A stretch of 48,348 bases of DNA from contig URTF01000006.1 in NCBI GenBank assembly GCA_900550695.1, positions 1 to 48,348 on the forward strand, read 5' to 3'. The notes under the pieces are model-generated. The model saw only the letters and a list, made by a program, of their open reading frames with translations, searched no databases and was not told the DNA's origin. Shown piece after piece: positions 25,877 to 33,373 of this stretch. Origin of the DNA: an uncultured Ruminococcus sp. (lineage in GTDB: Bacteria; Bacillota; Clostridia; Oscillospirales; Ruminococcaceae). How positions within the stretch are numbered: the first letter of the stretch is position 1; each line of letters begins with the position of its first letter. The translations under genes were made by a program, and so were the position numbers.

Positions 25877-26497
25877 TCAACTGATCCCTAAAATTTTATA
25901 CCAGCCTGCAGTGTAGAATTCTTTTAATATGTGGATATGCTCCCGAGCGGTTTCAATAGGCTCATTGTGGGAGATTATCTCGAAGACTCCGTTGAACATC
26001 GTGCTTGAAATGATATGCACAAGCTGTTCATCGAAATCGGGACTGATCTTTCCGTCAGCCTGCATAAGCCGGATAAGCTTTATGCTCGACCTTGTTTCTA
26101 TCTCGATGAGCCGCTCGACATAATCGGCGTATTTTGTACCCTCGGAGCAACAGGCAATAAGCTTGAATGCATCATAATGTTCATAGATGAAGCCGAGCAT
26201 ACCGTCCGTGTCGTTCTCAATGCCGTCGGAAAGCGCGTCCATTTGCTCGTTTAATTCCTGATCGGAAAAATCCTCGTTGTAGCTTCGGTAAAGTTCATAA
26301 AGCTCCTCGGCAGGTGCTTTTACAAGTGCGTCAAAGAGTGCTTCCTTGTTTTCGTAGTAGCGGTAGACTGCGCCCGTTGTTACATTCACAGCGGCGGCAA
26401 TGCTTCGCACAGATGATTTCTGAAAGCCTTTTTCGAGAAATTCTTTTTTGCTTGCTTCAAGTATATTCTTTGCAAGCTCATCATTCAGCAGGCGCAT
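25877..26497 (-). CDS. TetR family transcriptional regulator (upstream of feoAB)
   Basis: 206 residues with an N-terminal TetR helix-turn-helix (ILEASKKEFLEKGF, SSVRSIAAAVNVTTGAVYRYYENKEALF) and a helical ligand domain rich in acidic residues. Transcribed in the same direction as feoA, 65 bases upstream of it. Its own promoter region carries a 14-bp inverted repeat (26521-26551), different from the site before feoA, so it probably regulates itself; a role in feo control is possible only by proximity. Confidence 0.9.
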   Translation of the reverse strand: MRLLNDELAKNILEASKKEFLEKGFQKSSVRSIAAAVNVTTGAVYRYYENKEALFDALVKAPAEELYELYRSYNEDFSDQELNEQMDALSDGIENDTDGMLGFIYEHYDAFKLIACCSEGTKYADYVERLIEIETRSSIKLIRLMQADGKISPDFDEQLVHIISSTMFNGVFEIISHNEPIETAREHIHILKEFYTAGWYKILGIS

Positions 26498-26520
26498 TTA
26501 TTCACTCCTGTTTCTTATAA

Positions 26521-26551
26521 GATAACTGTGTTATTGGATAACATAGTTATC
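26521..26551. promoter_or_regulatory. Palindromic operator of the second TetR gene
   Basis: GATAACTGTGTTAT (26521-26534), three bases, ATAACATAGTTATC (26538-26551): 14-base arms with one mismatch, 24 bases before the gene. Confidence 0.75.
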
Positions 26552-26625
26552 TTATCATATTTATTTTGTCTTGTCAAGAGCAAATTTTCAAAAAGTTGCA
26601 TATTTGTCAAAATAGTAAAAAAGAG

Positions 26626-26654
26626 TTGCTTTATGCTAACAGAAGTGGTATAGT
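26626..26654 (+). promoter_or_regulatory. Orphan plus-strand promoter
   Basis: TTGCTT (26626-26631), 17-base spacer, TATAGT (26649-26654). No plus-strand gene follows for about 900 bases, so it may drive a non-coding RNA. Confidence 0.5.
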
Positions 26655-26660
26655 ATATTC

Positions 26661-26880
26661 AATAGCAGTATTATTTGGTTTTCCAAAAGTGATATTGATA
26701 TGTTAGCTTTAAGTTCATAAATCAATTTGCTGATAAATTTTATATGAGGTGATAAAAGGAGTCGGTTTTATTCGGGATAAGAGGTTTTTCTTCGGCGCAC
26801 AAAGATATCCTTGCCGTTATTCCCGATAAAAGAAGCAATTTCACGGTGCTATAGCTGTGACAGCGCTCTTTTATAAAATT
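26661..26880 (+). ncRNA. Possible structured RNA in the 26.6-26.9 kb gap
   Basis: Downstream of the orphan promoter, TTTTATTCGGGATAA (from 26767) can pair with TTATTCCCGATAAAA (ending near 26831) across two bulges, enclosing a smaller hairpin around a GGTTTTTCTTCGG segment. A GUGCU/AGCGC stem followed by TCTTTTATA (near 26848-26876) could end the transcript. No known RNA family was recognised and no start codon with a ribosome binding site lies inside. Promoter, fold and end together suggest an RNA; none is proven. Confidence 0.35.
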
Positions 26881-26893
26881 CAAACAGAAATGC

Positions 26894-26939
26894 AAACCGC
26901 CCCGCAAACGGCTATAATACGTCGTTTGCAGGGCGGTTT
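26894..26939. terminator. Long GC-rich hairpin
   Basis: AAACCGCCCCGCAAACG (26894-26910) pairs with CGTTTGCAGGGCGGTTT (26923-26939) except at one position. It lies after the spoIIID remnant on the minus strand and after the possible RNA on the plus strand, and could end either. Confidence 0.55.
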
Positions 26940-26970
26940 ACGCTTTATCTTATTATCCAAATAATATTTT

Positions 26971-27114
26971 CTAAATAGTAACTACCGTATGTACTGTAGA
27001 TTTGGAAATCCCGAATTCTTTTGCGGCGGCACGGACGGTCGCATTATGCTCGATGATATACTCGCCGAGGACAACGGCTCGGTTATCGGTATCCGCTTTT
27101 GGTGCAAACTTCAT
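26971..27114 (-). pseudogene. spoIIID: Truncated spoIIID (sporulation regulator) gene
   Basis: 47 residues from an ATG behind GGAG. Residues ~16-42 match the SpoIIID helix-turn-helix (LGEYIIEHNATV, AAAKEFGISKSTVH). The full protein is about 80-90 residues and continues with a conserved KDVTERL and basic tail; here it ends TVVTI-stop right after STVH. The DNA-binding helices survive but the C-terminal basic region is lost. It could be decay in a non-sporulating lineage or a short HTH protein in its own right. Confidence 0.65.
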
Positions 27115-27369
27115 TACTCTCACTCCAATGCAAATTTGGTGGGAATGCTCCCGTGGACAGTTCGCGATATTGCTCCGTTTTTTCGCTTGTTTGCGAAAAA
27201 ATGAGTTTATGCTTGCGAACAGATTAAATTTGTTGTTATGTTATTTATATGCTTGGAGTTTGGGGAAAATGAATGGGGGAAGGATATTCGGAGAATGGGA
27301 ATGAACAAGAGTGCGTTTTATAGAAAGTGTAAACAAGCCTCACGATGAGCGTGGGGGTGTAAATCTTTT
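27115..27369. other. Gap between the spoIIID remnant and the MITE
   Basis: No convincing gene. A TTTTTTCGC/GCGAAAAAA hairpin lies at 27178-27201. Short frames here lack ribosome binding sites. Confidence 0.4.
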
Positions 27370-27471
27370 ATACTAAACACCATTTAAAATTTGAAAAAAA
27401 TCAAGCCGACAATCTTGAATATATTGGATTCCGGCACAGATTTTTTCCTGCATTTTATTGGTGTTTAGTAT
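27370..27471. mobile_element. MITE-like element, copy 2 (inverted relative to copies 1 and 3)
   Basis: 102 bases with the same ATACTAAACACCA/TGGTGTTTAGTAT ends. Its interior matches the reverse complement of copy 1 closely (for example AATCAAGCCGACAATCTTG). It ends nine bases before the -35 box of the helicase gene. Confidence 0.85.
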
Positions 27472-27479
27472 TACGCATA

Positions 27480-27508
27480 TTGCGTTTTTATTGGATCAGT
27501 GGTATAAT
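27480..27508 (+). promoter_or_regulatory. Promoter of the helicase gene
   Basis: TTGCGT (27480-27485), 17-base spacer, extended -10 TGG-TATAAT (TATAAT at 27503-27508), beginning just outside the MITE. Confidence 0.65.
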
Positions 27509-27548
27509 GAGAGAAAGTTTATTTTTACCAATCGAAAGAGGTGATAAC

Positions 27549-30215
27549 ATGGCAATTCAAGTTGATCTTACAGATATTGTGATGGCAGGAAGTGAAATGG
27601 TCTTTTACTATTCGGCTATCAAAGATGCGGAAAGACTTGATACTGCACGGATAGATGCATTTGAGAAAAGGACTGATTTATTCAACAAGCTCAAAGCTAA
27701 ATGTGAAGCGCAGGGATATACGGTCAAGCAGGTAAAGTGGTTTTACGGTGTTCAGCAATATGTTGATGTAATGCTCAACTTGCAGAAGAACAAGCACAAG
27801 GCTCTTTGCAAGCGTTTTCCAACGGAATACAGCAAGGCTAAGGCTGCTTTTGATGAGTTTATGCATTCCGATGAAATGAATGTTGTTGGCGATGCTTACA
27901 AGAACTGGAGCAGGGAGTATGAGCGGTTAATAAATGCGGCAAAGATCCTTGCTTATGAAGTCGGTGAGGACGATTATCCCGAGGTTAGGGCTGTCGGCGG
28001 ACAAGCCAAGAAATTTCTTGATGAAACTGCTGAGCAGATCAATGAGATCAGACGGCGTTTGGAAGAAAAGCGTTTGAGAAGGTTATATGCAATAAAGCAG
28101 ATACAGCCTGTTGAGGGACATAACCTTGATGAACAGCAGATAAACTGTATTCTTGAAGATACACACAATCATCTTGTTATTGCAGGTGCTGGAACGGGAA
28201 AGACGACTACTATTGTTGGGTATGTGAAGTATCTTATCAAGATGAAAATATGTCAGCCCGATGAGATATTGATGCTTTCGTATACGAAAAAGTCGGCGGA
28301 AGAAATGAGAAACCGCATAAGATCGGAAACCGGCATTGATATGGATATTTTCACATTTCACAAGCTTGGTACTGAGATCATCAGTGGTGTTGAGGGTAAA
28401 AAGCGTACGGTCTATAATGGTAATTTTATCAAGGAATGTATATATGACCATTTATCCGATGAGAAGTATAGGAACATGTTCATTTCATACTGTATGTTTA
28501 TGCCGACAAAATCAGCTGACGAGTTTGAATTTGAAAGCAAGAAAGAATATGACGAATACATACAAAATACTTCGCCCGTAACGATAAAAGATGAGCCTGT
28601 CAAAAGCTACTGTGAGCTTGAAATTGCAAATTTTCTTTACAGCAATGGGATAAGATACACTTATGAAAAGAATTATGAATATGATCTTGCGGACGAGGGA
28701 CACAGCGGATATAAGCCTGATTTTTATCTTGATGATTATGGGATATACATTGAATTTTTTGCGGTAAACAAGGAGGGAAGGGTTCCCGACTGGTTTACTG
28801 CCGAAAAAGGAAAAACGCCTACAGAAACGTACATGGACGGTATAAAGTGGAAGCGCAAAACACACAGAAATTACAACACCGCACTTGTTGAGGTTTCTTA
28901 TGCTGACAAGCAATGCGGAAGATTGCTTGAAAATCTGAAAGACAAGCTGCTGAAATTGGGTGTGAAGTTTTATCCGAAGTCAGATACGGAGCTGTGGGAG
29001 TGCATAAAGAGAGAGAACAATGCTTTGGTATCAAGGTTTACGGATTTGATCGGGACAATTATTAATCATGTCAAGTCGAATGGCGGAACTATCAGTCAGC
29101 TTATGGAAAAGAGCATATTTCTGAAGTTTGCACCGATACTTAAACTTACAGAGCCGATATTCAATGATTATAACGAGATGCTTTGTGCGACGGGGCAGAT
29201 AGACTTCAATGATATGATAAACCGTGCGGCTGATTATGTTAAAGATGGGCTTTGCACGCACAATTACAAGTATGTGATCGTGGACGAATATCAGGATATG
29301 TCGGAGGCAAGGTATCATTTGCTGCATGAAATGCGCCAAAAGTCGGACTTTGACCTATTTTGTGTAGGTGATGACTGGCAGAGCATATATCGTTTTACGG
29401 GAAGTGACATCAGCTGCATACTTAACTTTGAGAAATACTGGGGTAAAACAGTCATTTCAAAGATCGAAACCACTTATCGTTTCGGAAAACAGCTTATTGA
29501 CATAAGCGGCAAATTTATAATGAAAAATTCTGCGCAGATAAAGAAAAATTTAAAGAGCAATACTGTTGAGAAAAGTTATCCGCTGAGCTTTATCGAGGCT
29601 TACAATGACGAGTATCTAATGAAGTTTATGGCAGAGAGGGTACGAAAGCTTGAAAAGGGCAGTACGGTATTTTTTATCGGAAGATACTCTTTTGACAAGA
29701 ATATGTTCAATAATTCCGAGTTTGAGCAGCAGGCTGATGATGCAATTGTGCTGCCGGATCGCACTGATCTGAAGATGAAGTTCATAACGGCGCACAAGTC
29801 AAAGGGTTTGCAGACAGATTATGTATTCATACTTAATAATTCCAACAGCATAAAAGGATTTCCGAGTAGGATACAAGATGACCCGATAGTAAGCATGCTT
29901 CTCAAAAACGGTGATACTTATTCGTTTGCGGAGGAACGCAGATTATATTATGTTGCAATGACAAGGGCAAGGAAAAAGGTTTGGCTGCTTATACCGCAGA
30001 ACAAGGTTGGTTTGTTTGCGCAGGAGTTCAAGTCGGATTATGGTGACGTTGTTAAGAGGTTTGAGCGGGCGGGAAAGGCTGAAGAAAAAGTTATGGGTGT
30101 TTGTCCTCGGTGTGGGGGAAAGCTTATACTTATAAATGGACCTTACGGAAAGTTTTATGGGTGCAGTAATTACCGCAGTTTGAATTGTACTTTTAAGAAG
30201 AAATATTATGGATAA
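27549..30215 (+). CDS. UvrD/HelD-like superfamily 1 helicase with an inserted PD-(D/E)xK-like domain and a topoisomerase-type zinc finger
   Basis: 888 residues from an ATG behind AGAGGTGAT. A helical N-terminus (1-200) precedes the SF1 motor: Walker A AGAGTGKTT at 212-220, DEYQD near 579-583, DDWQSIYRF, and late TAHKSKG and VAMTRARK. Between motifs Ia and II sits an insert with a restriction-endonuclease-like pattern: E356, then D391 in YKPDF, then E402 in IYIEFFA (the usual Lys is replaced). The last ~40 residues carry CPRCGG and GCSNY...NC, a C4 zinc finger like that of topoisomerase I. Likely DNA repair or defence helicase; the gene lies between two inverted MITE copies. Confidence 0.85.
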   Translation: MAIQVDLTDIVMAGSEMVFYYSAIKDAERLDTARIDAFEKRTDLFNKLKAKCEAQGYTVKQVKWFYGVQQYVDVMLNLQKNKHKALCKRFPTEYSKAKAAFDEFMHSDEMNVVGDAYKNWSREYERLINAAKILAYEVGEDDYPEVRAVGGQAKKFLDETAEQINEIRRRLEEKRLRRLYAIKQIQPVEGHNLDEQQINCILEDTHNHLVIAGAGTGKTTTIVGYVKYLIKMKICQPDEILMLSYTKKSAEEMRNRIRSETGIDMDIFTFHKLGTEIISGVEGKKRTVYNGNFIKECIYDHLSDEKYRNMFISYCMFMPTKSADEFEFESKKEYDEYIQNTSPVTIKDEPVKSYCELEIANFLYSNGIRYTYEKNYEYDLADEGHSGYKPDFYLDDYGIYIEFFAVNKEGRVPDWFTAEKGKTPTETYMDGIKWKRKTHRNYNTALVEVSYADKQCGRLLENLKDKLLKLGVKFYPKSDTELWECIKRENNALVSRFTDLIGTIINHVKSNGGTISQLMEKSIFLKFAPILKLTEPIFNDYNEMLCATGQIDFNDMINRAADYVKDGLCTHNYKYVIVDEYQDMSEARYHLLHEMRQKSDFDLFCVGDDWQSIYRFTGSDISCILNFEKYWGKTVISKIETTYRFGKQLIDISGKFIMKNSAQIKKNLKSNTVEKSYPLSFIEAYNDEYLMKFMAERVRKLEKGSTVFFIGRYSFDKNMFNNSEFEQQADDAIVLPDRTDLKMKFITAHKSKGLQTDYVFILNNSNSIKGFPSRIQDDPIVSMLLKNGDTYSFAEERRLYYVAMTRARKKVWLLIPQNKVGLFAQEFKSDYGDVVKRFERAGKAEEKVMGVCPRCGGKLILINGPYGKFYGCSNYRSLNCTFKKKYYG

Positions 30216-30272
30216 GTTATGGAAAATGATAAAGAGTAAATTTTACTTGATGTAATTATAATGGATATTGAG

Positions 30273-30310
30273 AAAAATACGGAAATGGAACAACCATTTC
30301 CGTATTTTTT
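30273..30310 (+). terminator. Terminator of the helicase gene
   Basis: AAAAATACGGAAATGG (30273-30288), loop of five, CCATTTCCGTATTTTT (30294-30309): a perfect 16-bp stem with a T-rich right arm. Confidence 0.9.
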
Positions 30311-30404
30311 ATCCGTAAATAACCCTCTCCAAAGCATCTCTCGGGATCCTCCAACTCCTGCCGATCTTCACTCCCGGCAGCTTTCCTGCACGGAGCAGGT
30401 TGTA
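30309..30404 (-). pseudogene. 3' remnant of an excisionase-type (HTH_17) gene, cut at the MITE edge
   Basis: Thirty-one residues in frame to a stop on the minus strand: YNLLRAGKLPGVKIGRSW then RIPRDALERVIYG. This is the C-terminal half of a MerR-like excisionase-family helix-turn-helix domain as found in integrative elements. The frame begins exactly where MITE copy 3 begins (30404/30405), and no matching N-terminal half lies beyond the MITE. It is a relic of a mobile element or phage-type gene. Confidence 0.7.
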
Positions 30405-30504
30405 ATACTAAACACCAATAAAACTATGGAAGAAATCGGCGCAAAAACCATATATCAGAGTTTTTGCTTGATTTTTTGTATAGTTTTTAAATGGTGTTTA
30501 GTAT
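30405..30504. mobile_element. MITE-like element, copy 3
   Basis: 100 bases with the same terminal ATACTAAACACCA/TGGTGTTTAGTAT; interior more diverged than copies 1 and 2. It abuts the excisionase remnant on the left and lies three bases from the stop of a small membrane gene on the right. Confidence 0.85.
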
Positions 30505-30507
30505 ACA

Positions 30508-30675
30508 TCATTGATCCGTTTCAACAGCTGCTGACTGCTCCTGCTGTACATCTTCGGCGGTTTTGATCGTCATATTCATAGCGAATTTGAACATCAGCAC
30601 AACAATAAGTATTACAGCGAGTACCTCGAAAAAAAGCTTGATATATGCAATAACTCTGCGCTTTCCGATCTTCAT
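30508..30675 (-). CDS. Small single-span membrane protein, unknown
   Basis: 55 residues: a basic start (MKIGKRR), one membrane helix (about 11-32, LFFEVLAVILIVVLMFKFAM) and a polar tail rich in Gln, Glu and Asp. GGAAAGGG lies before this ATG; the longer frame lacks one. It has its own promoter (30738-30766) and a CCGGGAGAG/CTCTCGG hairpin in its leader. Not a recognised family. Confidence 0.55.
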   Translation of the reverse strand: MKIGKRRVIAYIKLFFEVLAVILIVVLMFKFAMNMTIKTAEDVQQEQSAAVETDQ

Positions 30676-30737
30676 AAAACCATCCCTTTCCTTTGGACAA
30701 AACCGAGAGAACACAGCTTGCTCTCCCGGTAATTGTT

Positions 30738-30766
30738 ATTATAGCACCTTGATTTTGAATTGTCAA
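30738..30766 (-). promoter_or_regulatory. Promoter of the small membrane gene
   Basis: On the minus strand TTGACA (30766-30761) and TATAAT (30743-30738), both consensus, 17 bases apart. Confidence 0.75.
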
Positions 30767-30789
30767 TCATCAACTCTACGCTTAGTTTA

Positions 30790-30818
30790 TTGCAATTATT
30801 TTAGATTTGTGTTAAGAT
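30790..30818 (+). promoter_or_regulatory. Promoter of the HTH-desulfoferrodoxin gene
   Basis: TTGCAA (30790-30795), 17-base spacer, TAAGAT (30813-30818), 25 bases before the ATG. Confidence 0.6.
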
Positions 30819-30842
30819 AGAAACATCGAAAGGAGAAAAGCT

Positions 30843-31430
30843 ATGGATCAGATCAGAACCGGAGAAATAATAAGAGCAATGCGCCAAAAGAAAAAGATGA
30901 CGCAGGCTGCTCTTGCCGGAAAAATAGGTGTCAGCGACAAGGCGGTTTCCAAGTGGGAACGGGGCTGCGGCGCACCCGATGTGTCGATACTCCCCTTGCT
31001 TGCGGCGGAGCTTGGCATTGATATGGAAAATCTAATTAACGGAGAAATGGGGGAAAATGAATTGATAAACGGAAATATGAAAAAGCTGAAATTTTACGTC
31101 TGCCCCGACTGCGGTAACATCGTTTTCTCGGCAGCCGAAGCGTCCGTGAGCTGCTGCGGAAAGAAGCTTTCCGCACTCGAACCGAAGAAGGCTTCGGACG
31201 AGGAAAAGCTTGCCACGGAAATGATCGAAAACGAGATCTACGTTTCATCTTCGCACGAAATGACACGCAAAAACTACATCTCATTTGCGGCTTTGCTCCG
31301 AGATGATACGGTAATACTCCGCAAATTCTATCCCGAGTGGAATATGGAAACACGTTTTCCGAGAGGAATGAGCGGTATTCTCGTCTGGTACAGCACCCGT
31401 GACGGACTTTTTTATCAGTATATAAAGTAA
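30843..31430 (+). CDS. XRE-type HTH regulator fused to a degenerate desulfoferrodoxin
   Basis: 195 residues. An XRE helix-turn-helix (about 5-63, MTQAALAGKIGVSDKAVSKWE) is followed by a desulforedoxin-type iron site (C87-P-D-C90 and C104-C105, in CPDCGNIVF and VSCCGKKL). The C-terminal domain aligns with superoxide reductase (SSHEMTRKNYISF for HPMxxxHYI), but the catalytic Cys/His of CNxHGLW are gone (YSTRDGLF here). It may therefore sense iron or redox state rather than reduce superoxide (inference). AAAGGAG precedes the ATG; a terminator follows. Confidence 0.75.
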   Translation: MDQIRTGEIIRAMRQKKKMTQAALAGKIGVSDKAVSKWERGCGAPDVSILPLLAAELGIDMENLINGEMGENELINGNMKKLKFYVCPDCGNIVFSAAEASVSCCGKKLSALEPKKASDEEKLATEMIENEIYVSSSHEMTRKNYISFAALLRDDTVILRKFYPEWNMETRFPRGMSGILVWYSTRDGLFYQYIK

Positions 31431-31435
31431 ACACA

Positions 31436-31470
31436 AAACTCCCTTTTCAGACCGAAAAGGGAGTTTTCTT
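31436..31470. terminator. Terminator between convergent genes
   Basis: AAAACTCCCTTTTC and GAAAAGGGAGTTTT form a strong stem directly after the HTH gene, with T tail; it lies close to the stop of the fumarase-like gene and may serve both. Confidence 0.85.
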
Positions 31471-31478
31471 TTATGTAT

Positions 31479-32036
31479 TCAGACTTCACAATAAGCAGCT
31501 CTGCCCTCTTTAAAGAGGTCGCCGCCGTGTGAGTCAACGGTAACAGTCACGGGGAATTTCTCAACGTATAGTCTTTTTACCGACTCACAGCCGAGATCTT
31601 CAAATGCTATTACCTCGCATTTTTTTATGCAGCTTGCAGCCAGAGCGCCTGCGCCGCCGATAGCGCAGAAATATACTGCGTTATTGCGCTTCACGGCGTC
31701 TTTTACAGCTTCGCTGCGTTCGCCCTTGCCTATCATTGCACGAAGTCCGCAGTCAAGAAGTCTTGGTGCAAACTTATCCATTCTTCCCGATGTGGTAGGT
31801 CCGCAGGAACCGATAGCCTTGCCGGGAGCGGCAGGCGTAGGACCTGCATAGTAGATAACAGCGTCCCTGATATCGAACGGGAGCGGTTTACCCTCGTTCA
31901 GGAGTGCATCAAATCGTTTATGCGCCGCATCACGGGCAGTATAGACCGTTCCCGTGAGCAGAACTTTGTCGCCGATGCGCAGCTTATCGCAATACTGCGG
32001 AAGCTGTTCGACGGTCAATTCGTAAATTTCTGCCAT
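31479..32036 (-). CDS. Fumarate hydratase / L-tartrate dehydratase beta subunit
   Basis: 185 residues, the beta (C-terminal) part of class I Fe-S hydro-lyases. It shows IRDAVIYYAGPTPA, the SCGPTTSGRMD motif and MIGKG, all typical. These enzymes need an alpha subunit that holds the 4Fe-4S cluster; none is in the window. The ATG lies two bases after the stop of the DivIVA-like gene, suggesting coupled translation of two genes with no obvious shared job. Confidence 0.88.
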   Translation of the reverse strand: MAEIYELTVEQLPQYCDKLRIGDKVLLTGTVYTARDAAHKRFDALLNEGKPLPFDIRDAVIYYAGPTPAAPGKAIGSCGPTTSGRMDKFAPRLLDCGLRAMIGKGERSEAVKDAVKRNNAVYFCAIGGAGALAASCIKKCEVIAFEDLGCESVKRLYVEKFPVTVTVDSHGGDLFKEGRAAYCEV

Positions 32037-32038
32037 TA

Positions 32039-33034
32039 TCAGCCGTTTTCACTTCCTGCAGCGGCTTCGGCTGCCTTTGTAAGGCTCTCGAGTTCGCTCA
32101 TATCAAAGCCGAAATTAGCCTTTGAAGAGGACGGTGCAGGTGCAGGCGCAGGTGCGGGAGCCGGTGCAGGTGCAGGAGCCGGGGCAGGTGCATGAGCCGG
32201 AGCATTACCCGATGCAGGTGCAGGTGCGCTGCCGCTAACAATAGCCTGTGTATCAGCAATGCGAGCCTTAGCTTCATCAAGCTTTGCAAGGCTTTCGCCC
32301 GAGAACATTTCGAGAACTTCACGAAGCTTTGCAACGTTGGTCTCGATCTCGTCGACCTCTGCCTTAACGGAAGCTTTGAGAGCCTCGGAAGCAGACTTCA
32401 TTGCGCTGGACTTATCCTCAGCTTCGGAGAGGATCTTGGAAGCCTTGGCATTAGCCTCCTTGACCTTGGAAGAAGCTTCTTCGTCAGCCTTGTTAACGAT
32501 AGTAGCAGCCTTGCCGTTAGCATCGTCAACGACCTGATTTGCAAGGCGCTTAGCGTCTTCGTCCATCTTTCTTGCATTTTCCTTAGCCTGTGTAACGATC
32601 ATGTTAGCAGACTTCTGTGCCTCGAGGAATACATTTCCGAGATCCATTGCGCTGTTGTCGGGTGAAGATGTGGCGATCTTGTTCTTTGCGTCCTGAAGTT
32701 CTTCTTCAAGTGCAGCATTCTGTGCCTTGAGGTCTTCGATCTCCTTATCCTTTTCAGCAAGTTCACCGGTGATAGTGCCGAGCTGATTCGTAAGGGAGTC
32801 GTTATTTGTCTGGAGCTCTGTGATCTTAGCCTTGTCAGCCGCAAGGAGCTCCTCATACTTTTCATCGTTTACGCCGTTTCCGCCGCCTGCTTCTTCAAGA
32901 AGAGCCTTCTTCTCATCGAGTTCAGCCTGAAGAGTGTAGATTTTCGTATTTAATTCATCAACGTACGCAAGTACGTCCTTTTTATCAAATCCGCCAAAGT
33001 TGACCGTTTTAAGGAATCCAGTACCTTCTGCCAT
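32039..33034 (-). CDS. DivIVA-like coiled-coil protein with Ala-Pro repeats
   Basis: 331 residues. The start (FLKTVNFGGFDKKDVLAYVDELN) matches a DivIVA-type membrane-binding N-terminus. A long coiled coil (about 30-265) is broken near 125 and 145. Residues ~278-308 are an (Ala-Pro) run, followed by a short charged tail. Such proteins mark poles or division sites. GGAGG sits before the ATG at 33034 and excludes the longer reading. The Ala-Pro coding DNA (32132-32230) is a near-perfect six-base repeat that could vary in length in frame. Confidence 0.8.
   Translation of the reverse strand: MAEGTGFLKTVNFGGFDKKDVLAYVDELNTKIYTLQAELDEKKALLEEAGGGNGVNDEKYEELLAADKAKITELQTNNDSLTNQLGTITGELAEKDKEIEDLKAQNAALEEELQDAKNKIATSSPDNSAMDLGNVFLEAQKSANMIVTQAKENARKMDEDAKRLANQVVDDANGKAATIVNKADEEASSKVKEANAKASKILSEAEDKSSAMKSASEALKASVKAEVDEIETNVAKLREVLEMFSGESLAKLDEAKARIADTQAIVSGSAPAPASGNAPAHAPAPAPAPAPAPAPAPAPAPSSSKANFGFDMSELESLTKAAEAAAGSENG
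32132..32230. repeat. GC-rich six-base repeat coding for (Pro-Ala)n
   Basis: About a dozen GGTGCA/GGAGCC-type units on the plus strand (Ala-Pro on the minus). Unit length is a multiple of three, so copy changes keep the frame. Confidence 0.8.
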
Positions 33035-33113
33035 AACAATAACCTCCAAAAAATAAAATGCTTAAATGCCGAAAATAACAAATACTTAATTTCCGATACA
33101 TTTTCACACAACA

Positions 33114-33142
33114 ATTATAACATATCTGACCGGAATTAACAA
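33114..33142 (-). promoter_or_regulatory. Promoter of the DivIVA-like gene
   Basis: On the minus strand TTGTTA (33142-33137) and TATAAT (33119-33114), 17 bases apart, about 80 bases before the ATG. The rest of the 340-base gap to clpC is very AT-rich with no gene. Confidence 0.65.
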
Positions 33143-33373
33143 GCATATTTTATAGTAATTTGTAACCAAAAATATGTAAATAAATTTAGTTATTTAGCTA
33201 ATTTTTATATTTTTCGTCAATTTATATTTTAAAAAAGCAGTTTTGTTAATATTTTCTGCATAATTTTGCAATAAAGCCCCGTGACAATTTTGCTGTTATG
33301 ACAAATAATTTGCCGGTACAGTGGGATAATATTCCTTGAAATCATTCATTTGTTAAGAGGAGATGGCATTTTT

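Noticed and set aside
26989..27304. Plus-strand frames of 71 and 100 codons
   Set aside because: Opposite the spoIIID remnant, which has the better ribosome binding site and recognisable motifs.
32132..32230. Regular short repeats that could suggest a CRISPR-like array
   Set aside because: Units are six bases without spacers and encode Pro-Ala inside a clear coding frame.
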